64,000 nucleotides of DNA from Methylophilaceae bacterium. GTDB taxonomy: Bacteria; Pseudomonadota; Gammaproteobacteria; Burkholderiales; Methylophilaceae. Shown one piece after another: positions 54,046 through 64,000 of this stretch. A model generated the notes under the pieces. That model was not told the origin of the DNA and did not search any database. It saw only the letters and a list, made by a program, of their open reading frames with translations. Position 1 is the stretch's first letter. Each line of letters starts with the position of its first letter. The stretch lies in NCBI GenBank assembly GCA_016778465.1, contig JADHPM010000001.1, positions 124,001 through 188,000 of the forward strand, in the 5' to 3' direction. The translations under genes were made by a program, and so were the position numbers.

Positions 54046-54957
54046 TTAGTAATTTTTTTCTAGTTTATGTATAGCTTGTTTCGCCGCTATATAAGAGGCA
54101 ATCCATCCAGCAAACATTGCGATAATTATTATAAATATTGACTGCTCTACCGAAAAGGTATTGAGTGTGATGTTGCCTCCGATTAAATTTTCAACACGAT
54201 CTGCAACTAAATTAAAAGACACAAGGATAATTTTCAAAATTCCCAGAGTAACAAGACCGCCGCCTAAACCATAAATAAGTCCTGTGTATTCAAAAGGTCT
54301 CTGAATGAAAGCGTTTGTAGCCCCGATTAGACGACTAACTTCAATTTCATTTTGATAAGTAAGTGTTTGCAGTCGGACGGTATTCGTTATCACAACGACG
54401 AGGACAGTAATAAGTAAACAGCCAAGGATAACAATACCAATCTTAATAAGATATAAAATAGATCTTAATTTTTTCACCCAACCACCATCCAGAACAATTT
54501 CTTCGATACCCTCAAGTGCCTTAAGATCGCTAACAAAACTATCAATTTTTTTTGTTTCTAAAGTATTTAAGGAGATAAAAAAAGCATCTGGGAGAGGGTT
54601 TTTTGAAACGCCATCCTCAATTGATGATAGGTTAAGTTGTGCTTGAAGTTTTTCCCAAGCAACAAGTTTAGGCTCGAAATGTATTTTTTTAACTAAGCTA
54701 TTTTTTTTTAATGCAGAATGCAAAAAATCAACTTGTTCAGCCTTAATTTCTTTATCGAGGAATATACTCAATTCAGCTTCGTACTGAATCTTGTTTGAAA
54801 TTTGCGATGCATTCTGAATCAAGAGGAATCCTGTAGTAGGTAAAGAAAGTGTTATCCCAATAACAAGAAACATCATAACGGAGCCAATCCAATTCGCTCT
54901 AATACGAATTAACCCCTGAATAAGTGCATGATAGTGGTTATGTAAGAAGCGGAACAT
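54046..54957 (-). CDS. ftsX: Cell division protein FtsX
   Basis: Permease-like partner of FtsE that activates septal peptidoglycan hydrolases. The 303 residues have an N-terminal membrane helix (about 25-48), a periplasmic domain (about 50-165) and three C-terminal helices (about 172-195, 225-250, 272-293). The ANTVRLQTLTYQNEIEVSRLIGATNAFI-type motif is at about 190-217. The start overlaps ftsE by 20 bases. Confidence 0.95.
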   Translation of the reverse strand: MFRFLHNHYHALIQGLIRIRANWIGSVMMFLVIGITLSLPTTGFLLIQNASQISNKIQYEAELSIFLDKEIKAEQVDFLHSALKKNSLVKKIHFEPKLVAWEKLQAQLNLSSIEDGVSKNPLPDAFFISLNTLETKKIDSFVSDLKALEGIEEIVLDGGWVKKLRSILYLIKIGIVILGCLLITVLVVVITNTVRLQTLTYQNEIEVSRLIGATNAFIQRPFEYTGLIYGLGGGLVTLGILKIILVSFNLVADRVENLIGGNITLNTFSVEQSIFIIIIAMFAGWIASYIAAKQAIHKLEKNY

Positions 54958-55603
54958 TATTGAGGCTACCTTTGGAGATATGAAGTTCTTTGTATTTCAT
55001 TTTTGTTGGAGGTATTTCGTGGCTTGAAATAATTACAGTAACGCCTACTTGCTGGAAACTGTAAAAAATATTCATTATTTCGTCTGCATACCCACGATCT
55101 AAGTTAGCTGTAGGCTCATCTGCAATTAAAACTGAAGGTCTTGAAACGATTGCTCTTGCAATTGCCAGCCTTTGTTGTTCACCTCCAGAGAGGGTGATAG
55201 GCATAAGCTTTTCTTTTTCAAGTAAGCCGACTTTGTTTAGTGCCGCTCTTACGCGTCGCCCTATATCCGAAGGATCACTATCATTAATTGCAAGTGGTAG
55301 TAAGACATTATCAAAACAAGTCCTATCATATAGCAACTTATGATCTTGGAAGATCATACCAAATTTTCTTCGCAGAAACGGCATTTCATTTTTTTTTAGG
55401 TAACTTAGATTTTGATTTTCAAAAAAGATAGTTCCGGAGGTTGGTTTTTCGACAGCTGAAATTAATTTTAATAAAGTTGATTTTCCAGCACCAGATGAAC
55501 CTGTAACAAAAACTAATTCTCCGGCGTTAATTGCAAGAGAAATATCTTGTAGCACATCCATCTCACCGGGATATCTCTTATAAACGTTTGTAAATTTAAT
55601 CAC
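54938..55603 (-). CDS. ftsE: Cell division ATP-binding protein FtsE
   Basis: ABC-type ATPase of the FtsEX complex. The 221 residues have Walker A GSSGAGKSTLLKLI (about 35-48), the Q loop GMIFQDHKLLYDR (about 82-94), signature LSGGEQQRLAIARAI (about 138-152) and Walker B VLIADEPTANLD (about 157-168). It overlaps ftsY by 4 bases and ftsX by 20. Confidence 0.97.
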   Translation of the reverse strand: MIKFTNVYKRYPGEMDVLQDISLAINAGELVFVTGSSGAGKSTLLKLISAVEKPTSGTIFFENQNLSYLKKNEMPFLRRKFGMIFQDHKLLYDRTCFDNVLLPLAINDSDPSDIGRRVRAALNKVGLLEKEKLMPITLSGGEQQRLAIARAIVSRPSVLIADEPTANLDRGYADEIMNIFYSFQQVGVTVIISSHEIPPTKMKYKELHISKGSLNNVPLLT

Positions 55604-56742
55604 TCAAACATGGCCTCAACATAATCTTCTGCTGAAAACACCTTTAAGTCATCAATTCCCTCGCCAAGTCCAATGAATCGAATAGGTGTGGGAAGCTCTT
55701 TTGCAATGGCGGCGACTATACCGCCTTTGGCAGTTCCATCTAGTTTAGTAATAATCAAACCAGTGACCCCTAAAGCTTCATTAAAAACTTTGAGTTGATT
55801 TATTGCATTTTGCCCAGTATTTGCATCAATAACCAACAAAATTTCTTGTGGACCAGGTTGATGGCATTTGGTTATAACTCTTTTTATTTTTGTAATTTCA
55901 TCAATTAGATTTTTTTGTGTTGGAAGTCTCCCAGCCGTATCGGCAATAACAACATTTATTTTTTTTGCTTTAGCTGAATTAACTGCATCAAAAATAACCG
56001 CACTTGGATCACCCTTTTTTTGAGCGATAACAGAAACTTGATTTCGATCACCCCAAACCGAAAGCTGTTCCGATGCGGCAGCACGAAAAGTATCACCTGC
56101 AGCGATAAGGACTGTTTTGTTATCTTCAAGCAATAATTTTGTTAACTTCCCAATGGTGGTTGTTTTACCAGTTCCATTAACCCCAACCATCATAATAATA
56201 AAAGGATGGTTACCCGCGATTTGTAAAGGTGACTCGATTGTCTTAAGAAGTGTAATTAGTTCACTTTTTAAAATATCTTTTAATTGGCTAGGTTCTTGAA
56301 GCCCATCTTTTTTTACCTTATCTTTTACTTGTGAGATTAGCATTTCAGTAGCGTTAATTCCAACATCTGCTGTTAATAAAATCATTTCAAGTTCGTCGTA
56401 GAAAGTGTCATCAATTTTATTGCCAGTGAAGAGATGAGTGAGTTGAGAATTTAATTTTTCTCTGGTCTTAGCTAATCCAGATTGAATCTTTGCAGCAAAT
56501 GAAAAAAAACCTTTTTTTTCATTTTTTTGATTACCACTATCTTTTGCTATTTGATCCGCATAAGTTTTCGGTGCTTTAGGTTTCGCCGGTGCTTTAGGTT
56601 TCGCCGGTGCTTTAGGTTTCGCCGGTGCTTTAGGTTTCGCCGGTGCTTTAGGTTTCGCCGGTGCTTTAGGTTTCGCCGGTGCTTTAGGTTTCGCCGGTGC
56701 TTTAGGATCTTTCTTAATTAATTTTTTTAAAAAATCAAACAT
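55600..56742 (-). CDS. ftsY: Signal recognition particle receptor FtsY with repeat-rich N-terminus
   Basis: SRP receptor GTPase that docks ribosome-nascent-chain complexes at the membrane. The 380 residues have an N-terminal linker of seven perfect PKAPAK-type hexapeptide repeats plus one partial (about residues 12-59), then the NG domain: [14 protein letters not shown] (about 188-201), DTAGRLPTQ (about 272-280) and [10 protein letters not shown] (about 333-342). E. coli has an acidic A domain where this basic Pro/Ala/Lys linker lies. It heads the ftsY-ftsE-ftsX unit. Confidence 0.96.
   Translation of the reverse strand: MFDFLKKLIKKDPKAPAKPKAPAKPKAPAKPKAPAKPKAPAKPKAPAKPKAPAKPKAPKTYADQIAKDSGNQKNEKKGFFSFAAKIQSGLAKTREKLNSQLTHLFTGNKIDDTFYDELEMILLTADVGINATEMLISQVKDKVKKDGLQEPSQLKDILKSELITLLKTIESPLQIAGNHPFIIMMVGVNGTGKTTTIGKLTKLLLEDNKTVLIAAGDTFRAAASEQLSVWGDRNQVSVIAQKKGDPSAVIFDAVNSAKAKKINVVIADTAGRLPTQKNLIDEITKIKRVITKCHQPGPQEILLVIDANTGQNAINQLKVFNEALGVTGLIITKLDGTAKGGIVAAIAKELPTPIRFIGLGEGIDDLKVFSAEDYVEAMFE
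56570..56706. repeat. 18-bp perfect tandem repeat inside ftsY
   Basis: The unit GGTGCTTTAGGTTTCGCC occurs seven times without a mismatch, followed by an 11-base partial copy. It encodes the hexapeptide PKAPAK on the minus strand. The unit length keeps the frame, so copy-number change would only lengthen or shorten the FtsY linker. The perfect identity at the DNA level, including wobble bases, indicates recent expansion. Confidence 0.97.
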
Positions 56743-56823
56743 TAGGGTGGATTAAGAACTAAATTAAATTATCATGGTCATTCACTGTAATCATTATACA
56801 AGTTTATAACTAAAGGACTGCAA

Positions 56824-58185
56824 GTGTTATTCAAAAAAATATTTATCTTTTTATTATTATTTCCAACATTCGCCATAGCTCAGGTACATCAAACAATTTT
56901 AGAAAACGGTATGAAAGTCATTGTAAAGGAAGATCATAGGTCCCCTGTAGTGATCTCCCAAGTTTGGTACCGTGCAGGGAGTATTGATGAGGTAAATGGA
57001 AAAACTGGTGTTGCACATGTTTTGGAACACATGATGTTTAAAGGCACAAAAACAATAAAGCCAGGTGAATTTTCAGAAATTATTGCTGCTGCTGGAGGCA
57101 GAGAAAATGCTTTCACCGGTGCTGACTATACTTGTTATTTCCAACGTATTGAAAAAAGCAATCTCCCGTTAGTCATAAAAATGGAAGCCGATCGGATGCA
57201 AAATCTTGTTATTTTAGAAGAAGAATTTAATAAAGAAATTCAAGTTGTTATGGAAGAGAGAAGATGGCGCACAGACGATAAACCAAATGCTCAGGTTAAC
57301 GAACTCATGCAATCTCTCGCTTTTGTTTCACACCCTTACGGAAGACCTGTTGTTGGTTGGATGAATGACCTCGAGAATATGACATATGAGGATGCTCTAG
57401 AGTGGTATAACGACTGGTATTCACCAAGTAATGCAGTGTTAGTTGTAGCTGGCGATGTCATGCCTGAAGATGTGTTTGCACTTGCAAAAGAATATTTTGG
57501 ACCAATTCCTGCAAAAAAAATTAAGAACCGAAAACCTCAGATTGAGGCAGAACAAGCTGGAGTTAGAAGAGCTGAAGTAAAGGCGCCTAGCCAACTAAGC
57601 TATATTCAGATGGCTTACAAAGTGCCTGCACTTGATAGAGATTTATCAAAAAATAGTTCTGATGTTTATGCGTTGGAGGTAATGGCTGGAGTCCTATCCA
57701 ATACCAGTGCTGCCCGTTTGAATCAAAGCTTGGTGAACGAGCAAAGTTTAGCTATTGGTGCAGGTGCAGGTTACACAATGATCACGCGAGGTGGCCTAAG
57801 CTTGTTTGAGTTTTATGCTACCCCCAGTGAGGGGGTTTCAACCAACATCGTTGAGGAAGCAATCAAAAAAGAAATTAAAAAAATTGCGGAACATGGAGTT
57901 ACGCAAGACGAGCTAAATCGAATTAAAACAAGTGTTATTGCGAACGAAGTTTATGAAAAAGATTCAGTTTTTTATCAAGCGATGTTAATTGGGCAGCTAG
58001 AGACTATGGGCTACCCTTACACGCTAATGGATCAATATATTGAAAATATTAAAAAAGTTACCTCAGATCAGATACAAGAAGTTGCAAAGAAATATTTTCT
58101 TGATGACCGATTAACAGTAGTGTCGCTCAATCCGCAACCCTTAGACCCAAACAAAAAACCACAAGGAAGGCCTCATGTTCATTAA
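56824..58185 (+). CDS. M16 zinc peptidase, active subunit, exported
   Basis: Insulinase-family peptidase of 453 residues with a signal peptide (cleavage after IAQ or AIA, about residue 19). The inverted zinc motif HVLEH (His65, Glu68, His69) and the downstream Glu in VVMEERRWR (about 143) make it catalytically competent. A GTG start (56824-56826) follows AAAGGA by about six bases. The next gene is its inactive partner, overlapping by 11 bases. Confidence 0.92.
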   Translation: MLFKKIFIFLLLFPTFAIAQVHQTILENGMKVIVKEDHRSPVVISQVWYRAGSIDEVNGKTGVAHVLEHMMFKGTKTIKPGEFSEIIAAAGGRENAFTGADYTCYFQRIEKSNLPLVIKMEADRMQNLVILEEEFNKEIQVVMEERRWRTDDKPNAQVNELMQSLAFVSHPYGRPVVGWMNDLENMTYEDALEWYNDWYSPSNAVLVVAGDVMPEDVFALAKEYFGPIPAKKIKNRKPQIEAEQAGVRRAEVKAPSQLSYIQMAYKVPALDRDLSKNSSDVYALEVMAGVLSNTSAARLNQSLVNEQSLAIGAGAGYTMITRGGLSLFEFYATPSEGVSTNIVEEAIKKEIKKIAEHGVTQDELNRIKTSVIANEVYEKDSVFYQAMLIGQLETMGYPYTLMDQYIENIKKVTSDQIQEVAKKYFLDDRLTVVSLNPQPLDPNKKPQGRPHVH

Positions 58186-59464
58186 ATACATTTTTTTACT
58201 AATTGTTACCTTCTCTTTTCATGCAAATGCTGCAATTAAGATTGACAGCTGGTTCACAGATAAAGGCTCCAAGGTATTTTTTGTCCAAAATAACGACCTA
58301 CCTATTGTGGATGTGGAGGTAAGTTTTATGGCAGGGAGTGCCTACGATAAAGATGAAAGTGCGGGTAGGGCCTCCCTTACAAATCATATGATGTTATTAG
58401 GATCAGGCAATTTAAAACAAGAAGAAATAATTAATCAATTTTCTGAAATTGGTGCTGAAATTAGTAGTGGATTCGACGAAGACAAAAGCTCTTTTAGTTT
58501 AAGAACTTTGTCTGAGAAGAAGGAAGAGGCTTTTAAGCTTTTTCAAACTGTTTTGCATAGACCAAATTTTGATGGAGAGGTGCTAAATAGAGAAAAGAAA
58601 AGATATTTATCTAGTATAAAGCAGTCTGACACACTTCCAGATTCTATCGGTAACAAAGCATTCATGAAGGCAATCTATGGCGAGCATAGTTATGCGATTC
58701 CGAGCTCGGGAACCCTCGATTCTATCGAAACCATTACCAAAAATACGCTTATTCGTTTTTATGAAAGCGCCTATTCAGCAAAATCTGCGGTGATAGTTAT
58801 TGTTGGGGATCTATCAAAAAAAGAAGCATTTGATTTTGCTAATCAAACCAGTAACGATTTGCCGTCAAATGGGCAGTTGAGGTCTATAGAAAAGGTTAAG
58901 TTGACTCCAAGCCAAACAATTAAAATTGAACATCCATCATCACAAGCTCATCTGCATTATGGTTACCCAATCATGAAGCGTGGTGATGAGGATTTCTTCC
59001 CACTTTACGTCGGTAATTACATACTCGGTGGAGGAGGCTTTGTTTCGAGACTAACTGAGGAGGTTAGAGAAAAAAAAGGCTATGTGTATTCAGTCTACAG
59101 CTACTTTATGCCTATGCAAGAAAAAGGACCATTTCAGATAGGTCTTCAAACTAAAAAAGAGCAAATTGATGAAGCTTTTAAATTAGTGCGAAAGGTTGTG
59201 AAAGACTTCATTGATAATGGGCCTACGGAGAGTGAATTAGCTGCTGCGAAAAGTAATATGATTGGTGGCTTCCCTCTGAGGCTTGATAGTAATAAAAAAA
59301 TAATGAATTATATTTCAATGATGGCATTTTATAATTATCCCTTAGATTATCTAGACACATTTTCAGATAAAGTTAATTCTGTAACTACCGAGCAAATTAA
59401 AGATGCCTTTCAAAGAAGAGTTATACTTGAGGAATTTACCACGGTAATTGTTGGAGCAAGTTAA
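58175..59464 (+). CDS. M16 family, catalytically inactive partner subunit, exported
   Basis: A 429-residue M16 paralogue with signal peptide (to about residue 19). In the zinc-motif position it reads SLTNH (Ser67, Asn70, His71), so the first His and the Glu of HxxEH are lost. The C-terminal REKKGYVYSVYSYF motif (about 297-310), which supplies the Arg/Tyr pair in two-chain M16 peptidases, is present. The pair probably forms an active heterodimer in the periplasm, as with bacterial and mitochondrial processing peptidases. Confidence 0.9.
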   Translation: MFIKYIFLLIVTFSFHANAAIKIDSWFTDKGSKVFFVQNNDLPIVDVEVSFMAGSAYDKDESAGRASLTNHMMLLGSGNLKQEEIINQFSEIGAEISSGFDEDKSSFSLRTLSEKKEEAFKLFQTVLHRPNFDGEVLNREKKRYLSSIKQSDTLPDSIGNKAFMKAIYGEHSYAIPSSGTLDSIETITKNTLIRFYESAYSAKSAVIVIVGDLSKKEAFDFANQTSNDLPSNGQLRSIEKVKLTPSQTIKIEHPSSQAHLHYGYPIMKRGDEDFFPLYVGNYILGGGGFVSRLTEEVREKKGYVYSVYSYFMPMQEKGPFQIGLQTKKEQIDEAFKLVRKVVKDFIDNGPTESELAAAKSNMIGGFPLRLDSNKKIMNYISMMAFYNYPLDYLDTFSDKVNSVTTEQIKDAFQRRVILEEFTTVIVGAS

Positions 59465-59476
59465 ATTAAAAAGAAT

Positions 59477-59998
59477 TTGGTCAAAATTATTGGTGGCCAG
59501 TGGAAAAGAAAAAACATCTTTTTTTATGAGCAAGATGGCTTAAGGCCCTCATTAGGCAGAGTAAGAGAAACTGTTTTTAATTGGTTAGGCCAAGACTTGA
59601 GAGGTAAAAGCTGCCTTGATCTGTTTTCCGGAAGTGGTGCTCTTGGATTTGAGTCGTTATCTCGAGGAGCGGATTCCTGTATTTTTGTTGAAAAAAATAA
59701 ACTTGTATATGAAACTTTAAAAAAAAACAAACTTGATTTAAATGCAGAAAAAGCAGAAGTTGTTCGTTCTGATGCCAAAGAATTCCTAAAAAATAATGCA
59801 CTCTGTTTCGATGTTATATTTTATGACCCACCCTTTAACGATAAAGATAACACTGCATTACTGGATAGTTTGGCTATCTATTTGAGGCAAAATGGATGCA
59901 TATACCTAGAAACAAGAAATAGGTATTCGGGCCCAGATTATAAAATTTTCAAAGAGTCCCATGCTGGTCAGGTATACTTTTACCTACTAACAAAATAA
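59477..59998 (+). CDS. rsmD: 16S rRNA (guanine-966-N2)-methyltransferase
   Basis: Methylates G966 of 16S rRNA on assembled 30S particles. The 173 residues have KIIGGQWKRKNI (about 3-14), the LRPSLGRVRETVFNWLG segment (about 22-38), the SAM motif DLFSGSGALGFE (about 48-59) and the catalytic FYDPPF (about 115-120). The start is a TTG (59477-59479), because no ATG precedes the conserved N-terminus. It lies 12 bases after the M16 gene. Confidence 0.95.
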   Translation: MVKIIGGQWKRKNIFFYEQDGLRPSLGRVRETVFNWLGQDLRGKSCLDLFSGSGALGFESLSRGADSCIFVEKNKLVYETLKKNKLDLNAEKAEVVRSDAKEFLKNNALCFDVIFYDPPFNDKDNTALLDSLAIYLRQNGCIYLETRNRYSGPDYKIFKESHAGQVYFYLLTK

Positions 59999-60007
59999 TT
60001 TTATAAA

Positions 60008-60729
<722 letters not shown>

Positions 60730-60739
60730 AAGGACCTAT

Positions 60740-61129
60740 ATGAGAATTTTGCATACAATGTTGCGTGTCAACAATCTTGAGCAATCAATAAATTTTTATA
60801 AAAATTTTTTTGGCATGAATTTATTAAGACAGCATGATTATCCTGATGGCAAATTTTCACTAGCTTTTATTGGTTATGGCTCGGAAGCATCAGACACTGT
60901 TATTGAATTGACTCATAATTGGGAAACTGAAAGTTACGAGCACGGGGCAGCGTTTGGACACATCGCTATTGAGGTTGATGACGCTTATAAAACATGTAAG
61001 GAAATTAAAGCCAAAGGAGGCAAAGTTCTTAGGGAGGCCGGTCCAATGATGCATGGTTCGACTATTATTGCCTTTATTGAGGACCCGAACGGCTATAAAA
61101 TTGAATTAATCCAAAAAGGGACTTTTTAA
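60740..61129 (+). CDS. gloA: Lactoylglutathione lyase (glyoxalase I)
   Basis: Converts the methylglyoxal-glutathione hemithioacetal to S-lactoylglutathione. The 129 residues are close to E. coli GloA throughout. The metal ligands are His5, Glu56, His74-equivalent in FGHIAIEV, and Glu122 in YKIELI. AAAGGA lies 7-8 bases before the ATG. Its TAA shares TTAA (61126-61129) with the dnaJ stop. Confidence 0.96.
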   Translation: MRILHTMLRVNNLEQSINFYKNFFGMNLLRQHDYPDGKFSLAFIGYGSEASDTVIELTHNWETESYEHGAAFGHIAIEVDDAYKTCKEIKAKGGKVLREAGPMMHGSTIIAFIEDPNGYKIELIQKGTF

Positions 61130-62250
61130 TCAAAAAACTCTTTGACCTTATCTAGCCAGCCTTTTGATCTAGGGCTATGCTTACTTTGGTTTTTCTGATT
61201 TAGAGCCTCTATTTCTTCAAACAATTTTTTTTGATTATCATTTAGATTAACCGGTGTCTCTACTACAATGTGACAATGTAAGTCTCCATTTTGGCTTTCT
61301 CTTACTGGTTTTATTCCCTTTCCTCGTAGCCTAAAAACCGCACCAGTTTGTGTTCCAGCAGGAATTTTTATTTTAGCTGTTCCATCTAATGTTGGAACCT
61401 TAATTTCACCGCCTAGAGCTGCTATTGTTATACTTACAGGCATTTCACAATGCAAGTTACCACCATCACGTTCAAACAACTCATGAGATTTCATGCTAAT
61501 GACGACATAAAGATCTCCTGATGGCCCACCATTTAATCCAGCCTCACCTTCGCCGCTTAATCTTATTCGATCCCCTTCATCGACACCCGCAGGAATTTTA
61601 ACCGACAAAGTTTTGGATTCCTTAATGCGACCTGAGCCATTACAATCACCACAAGGGTCCTTAATTACCTTTCCTGAGCCTTGGCAATCGGGACATGTTT
61701 GCTGAACAGAAAAAAAACCTTGTTGCATTCTGACTTGTCCATGACCCTGGCATGTTCCGCAGGTTGATGGTTGGGTACCTTTTTTTGCACCCGACCCTGA
61801 GCATGTTTTACAACCAACCATAACGGGTATTTTGATTTTGGTTTCAGTTCCTTTGAAAGCCTGTTCGAGACTAATTGCCATGTTATATCTGAGGTCAGCC
61901 CCACGATAAACATTGGATTTATTATTTGACCGACCGCCTCCAAAAATATCTCCAAAAATATCTCCAAACGCGTCACCAAAATCAGAAAAATCACCAAAAC
62001 CTGAGCCCCCACCCATATTTTGATTTACGCCCGCATGGCCAAATTGATCATAGGCAGCTTTTTTTTGCGGATCTGAGAGAATATCGTAAGCTTCTTTAGC
62101 TTCTTTGAACTGCTCCTCAGCTTTGGGGTTATCTGGATTTCGATCTGGATGAAACTTCATTGCAAGCTTTTTAAAAGCTTTTTTTATTTCTTCGTTGGAT
62201 GCATCTCGGCCGAGGCCGAGTATCTCGTAGTAGTCTCTATTCGTTGCCAT
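61126..62250 (-). CDS. dnaJ: Chaperone DnaJ
   Basis: Hsp40 co-chaperone that delivers substrates to DnaK and stimulates its ATPase. From the ATG at 62248-62250 it has 374 residues; an in-frame start at 62280 lies in a hairpin and is unlikely. It has the J domain with HPD (KFHPDRNP, about 32), the Gly/Phe region (about 77-110), four CxxCxGxG-type zinc repeats (about 142-205; the first is CKTCSGSG, the last CGDCNGSG) and the C-terminal domains. It follows dnaK by 38 bases. Confidence 0.97.
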   Translation of the reverse strand: MATNRDYYEILGLGRDASNEEIKKAFKKLAMKFHPDRNPDNPKAEEQFKEAKEAYDILSDPQKKAAYDQFGHAGVNQNMGGGSGFGDFSDFGDAFGDIFGDIFGGGRSNNKSNVYRGADLRYNMAISLEQAFKGTETKIKIPVMVGCKTCSGSGAKKGTQPSTCGTCQGHGQVRMQQGFFSVQQTCPDCQGSGKVIKDPCGDCNGSGRIKESKTLSVKIPAGVDEGDRIRLSGEGEAGLNGGPSGDLYVVISMKSHELFERDGGNLHCEMPVSITIAALGGEIKVPTLDGTAKIKIPAGTQTGAVFRLRGKGIKPVRESQNGDLHCHIVVETPVNLNDNQKKLFEEIEALNQKNQSKHSPRSKGWLDKVKEFFD

Positions 62251-62259
62251 AAGAAATAT

Positions 62260-62281
62260 CATGGAGCCTTTTGGCCCCATG
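62260..62281 (-). promoter_or_regulatory. Hairpin between dnaK and dnaJ
   Basis: On the minus strand CATGGGGCC-AAAA-GGCTCCATG forms a 9-bp stem (one G-T pair) with a 4-base loop, 9 bases before the dnaJ ATG and 7 bases after the dnaK stop. There is no U-run after it, so it is more likely an mRNA processing, stability or translation-tuning element than a terminator. Confidence 0.6.
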
Positions 62282-62288
62282 ATCTTGG

Positions 62289-64000
62289 TTATTTATCGGA
62301 TTTACCTTCAGTTTTTGTTTCTTGATCGTCTTTCACTTCTTCAAAATCTGCATCAACTACTTCCGCATCAACAGTTTTTTCTTGTTTGTCTCCCTTTTCA
62401 GAGCCTGCGGCATTTTGCTGTGCTTGTTGCTCAGCATATACTTTTTCTCCGAGTTTTTGCGATGATTCTGCCAAAGCTTTATTTTTGGCTTCAATTTCAT
62501 CTTTACTATTTGATTTGATTGCCTCTTGCAGGTCTTTTATTGATGCTTCAATTTTCTCTTTCTCAGCTTTATCGAGTTTATCTCCATGATCTTTCATTGA
62601 TTTCTCAACAGAATGAATCATAGCTTCTGCCATATTTTTTGCATCAACTAATTCTTTAAGCTTTTTATCTTCTTCTGCGAATCGCTCTGCATCCTCTTCC
62701 ATTTTTTTAATTTCCTCATCTGATAAGCCACCGTTCGCCTTGATCGTAATTTTATTTTCTTTACCAGTGGCTTTATCTTTTGCATTTACGTGCAATATAC
62801 CGTTCGCATCGATATCAAAAGACACTTCGATTTGGGGTGTGCCTCGAGGTGCAGCAGGGATATCTGTTAAATTAAATTGTCCAAGGCTCTTGTTTCCTGT
62901 TGCCATTTCTCTTTCACCTTGTAAAACGTGAATGGTTACTGCGTTTTGATTATCTTCTGCAGTAGAGAACACTTGAGACGCTTTGGTTGGAATAGTCGTA
63001 TTCTTTTTAATTAACTTGGTCATTACACCTCCAAGTGTCTCAATACCAAGGCTCAAGGGCGTAACATCGAGCAGAAGGACATCTTTTACATCACCTTGCA
63101 AAACACCACCTTGAACCGCTGCACCAATTGCCACGGCCTCATCGGGATTAATATCTTTGCGAGCTTCAACACCAAATATTTCTTTAACTTTTTCTTGTAC
63201 TTTTGGCATTCTAGTTTGACCGCCGACAAGGATTACATCAGATATTTCAGATGCCGATAACCCAGAGTCCTTAATTGCCGTTTGACATGGGGCAACGGTT
63301 CTCTCGATTAATTCATCCACAAGAGACTCTAATTTTGCGCGAGTTAGCTTAACAACTAAGTGTTTAGGGCCAGATGCATCTGCAGTAATGTAAGGTAAGT
63401 TTATTTCAGTTTGTGTGCTACTCGATAATTCAATTTTAGCTTTTTCTGCAGCCTCTTTAAGTCTTTGTTTGGCCAGCATATCTTTTGTGAGATCTACACT
63501 GTTTTCTTTTTTAAATTCCTCTGCAAGAAAGTCAATAATTCGATTATCAAAATCTTCACCACCTAAAAAGGTATCGCCATTGGTTGATAAAACCTCAAAT
63601 TGATGCTCACCATCAACGCTACTAATTTCAATGATAGAAATATCAAATGTACCGCCACCAAGATCATAAACTGCAATTTTTCTATCACCTTCTTTTTTAT
63701 CCAAACCGAAGGCTAATGCAGCAGCAGTAGGTTCATTGATAATTCTTTTAACATCAAGACCTGCAATGCGGCCTGCATCTTTGGTTGCTTGTCGTTGACT
63801 GTCATTAAAATACGCAGGAACTGTAATTACAGCTTCTGTAACCTTTTCTCCCAAATAGTCTTCAGCAGTCTTTTTCATCTTTCGGAGAATTTCAGCCGAA
63901 ATTTGTGGAGGAGCCATTTTTTCACCCTTGACTTCAACCCAGGCATCTCCGTTATCTGCTTTAGTAATTGTGTATGGCATGAGGTCGATATCTTTTTGCA
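62289..64000 (-). CDS. dnaK: Chaperone DnaK, 5' part cut by window edge
   Basis: Hsp70 chaperone. About 570 residues are visible; the frame is open to the right edge, with [11 protein letters not shown] at the edge, so roughly 80 N-terminal residues are missing. Motifs: [20 protein letters not shown] (Hsp70 signature region), [27 protein letters not shown], and the substrate domain with [13 protein letters not shown]. The C-terminus has the EEVKDD motif followed by 11 extra polar residues ([11 protein letters not shown]). dnaJ follows. Upstream regulation is outside the window. Confidence 0.98.
   Translation of the reverse strand, partial: QKDIDLMPYTITKADNGDAWVEVKGEKMAPPQISAEILRKMKKTAEDYLGEKVTEAVITVPAYFNDSQRQATKDAGRIAGLDVKRIINEPTAAALAFGLDKKEGDRKIAVYDLGGGTFDISIIEISSVDGEHQFEVLSTNGDTFLGGEDFDNRIIDFLAEEFKKENSVDLTKDMLAKQRLKEAAEKAKIELSSSTQTEINLPYITADASGPKHLVVKLTRAKLESLVDELIERTVAPCQTAIKDSGLSASEISDVILVGGQTRMPKVQEKVKEIFGVEARKDINPDEAVAIGAAVQGGVLQGDVKDVLLLDVTPLSLGIETLGGVMTKLIKKNTTIPTKASQVFSTAEDNQNAVTIHVLQGEREMATGNKSLGQFNLTDIPAAPRGTPQIEVSFDIDANGILHVNAKDKATGKENKITIKANGGLSDEEIKKMEEDAERFAEEDKKLKELVDAKNMAEAMIHSVEKSMKDHGDKLDKAEKEKIEASIKDLQEAIKSNSKDEIEAKNKALAESSQKLGEKVYAEQQAQQNAAGSEKGDKQEKTVDAEVVDADFEEVKDDQETKTEGKSDK

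Noticed and set aside
56570-56706. Short regularly repeated DNA that could be taken for a CRISPR array
   Set aside because: Units are contiguous with no spacers and lie in frame inside ftsY.
56527-56721. A plus-strand reading frame made of repeated Phe-Arg-Cys units
   Set aside because: It is the antisense of the 18-bp repeat in ftsY; the repeat unit keeps all frames open. No start signal, and composition is implausible.
62251-62280. An earlier in-frame start for dnaJ at 62280
   Set aside because: It lies in the dnaK-dnaJ hairpin and adds ten residues before the conserved J-domain start; the ATG at 62250 fits the family.

Overview
The window is a gene-dense, strongly A+T-rich stretch of a proteobacterial chromosome, almost certainly from a betaproteobacterium. 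Gene order supports this: cinA-recA-recX-alaS-lysC, miaB-phoH-ybeY-corC-lnt-glyQS-gmhB-plsC, lolB-ispE-tRNA-prs-rplY-pth-ychF, rpoH next to ftsX-ftsE-ftsY, and two M16 peptidases followed by rsmD-coaD-ferredoxin. The low GC, absence of any gene-free stretch above about 170 bp, many 1-30 bp gene overlaps and lack of mobile elements point to a streamlined free-living genome. I infer a relative of the planktonic Methylophilales (OM43 / Methylopumilus-like); the clade name is inference, not demonstrated here.

Layout. 1-7.4 kb (minus): mogA-thiL-pgpA-pncC-recA-recX-alaS-lysC (lysC runs off the left edge). 7.4-10.1 kb: a secreted PDZ protein, darP and pmbA. 10.1-18.1 kb (minus): mlaA, photolyase, rlmH-rsfS, panD-panC-panB, a deoxynucleoside kinase, folK, pcnB and a cobalamin adenosyltransferase. 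18.2-20.7 kb: murI, a CHCC zinc-finger protein, ilvE and a SCO1 protein. 20.7-31.2 kb (minus): the long miaB-to-plsC operon for tRNA/ribosome maturation, glycyl-tRNA synthetase, lipoprotein acylation and LPS/phospholipid precursors. 31.3-36.7 kb: cysG, an EnvZ/OmpR-type pair divergent from a secreted EF-hand protein, a FemAB-like protein and a small DUF2970 membrane protein. 36.7-43.5 kb (minus): tRNA-Met, ychF, pth, rplY, prs, tRNA-Gln, ispE, lolB and a TPR protein. 43.6-48.4 kb (plus): a Gld-type ABC exporter operon ending in mutM. 48.4-56.7 kb (minus): a sodium/solute symporter, ubiB-ubiJ-ubiE, a DUF971 protein, rpoH, ftsX-ftsE-ftsY. 56.8-61.1 kb (plus): the M16 pair, rsmD, coaD, ferredoxin and gloA. 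61.1-64.0 kb (minus): dnaJ and dnaK (dnaK runs off the right edge).

Most of the window is conserved housekeeping, and I see no defence island, prophage, CRISPR array or transposon. The points most worth a second look are: (1) a perfect CIRCE (HrcA operator) over the probable rpoH transcription start, implying that the heat-shock repressor controls the heat-shock sigma factor; (2) a PanB that keeps its metal ligands but lacks the catalytic-base Glu and the GIGAG loop; (3) all eight convergent gene pairs having zero or negative spacing, several sharing a palindromic stop; (4) a cluster of TTACA half-sites between ompR and the EF-hand gene; (5) a perfect 18-bp minisatellite in ftsY; (6) recX apparently starting at ATT; (7) a Gld-like ABC/DUF4340 operon.

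Start codons TTG and GTG are common (envZ, prs, rlmH, rsfS, rsmD, the first M16 peptidase), and clear Shine-Dalgarno sites support several. The longest gene-free stretches are 43487-43652 and 34754-34894; both look like divergent promoter regions.
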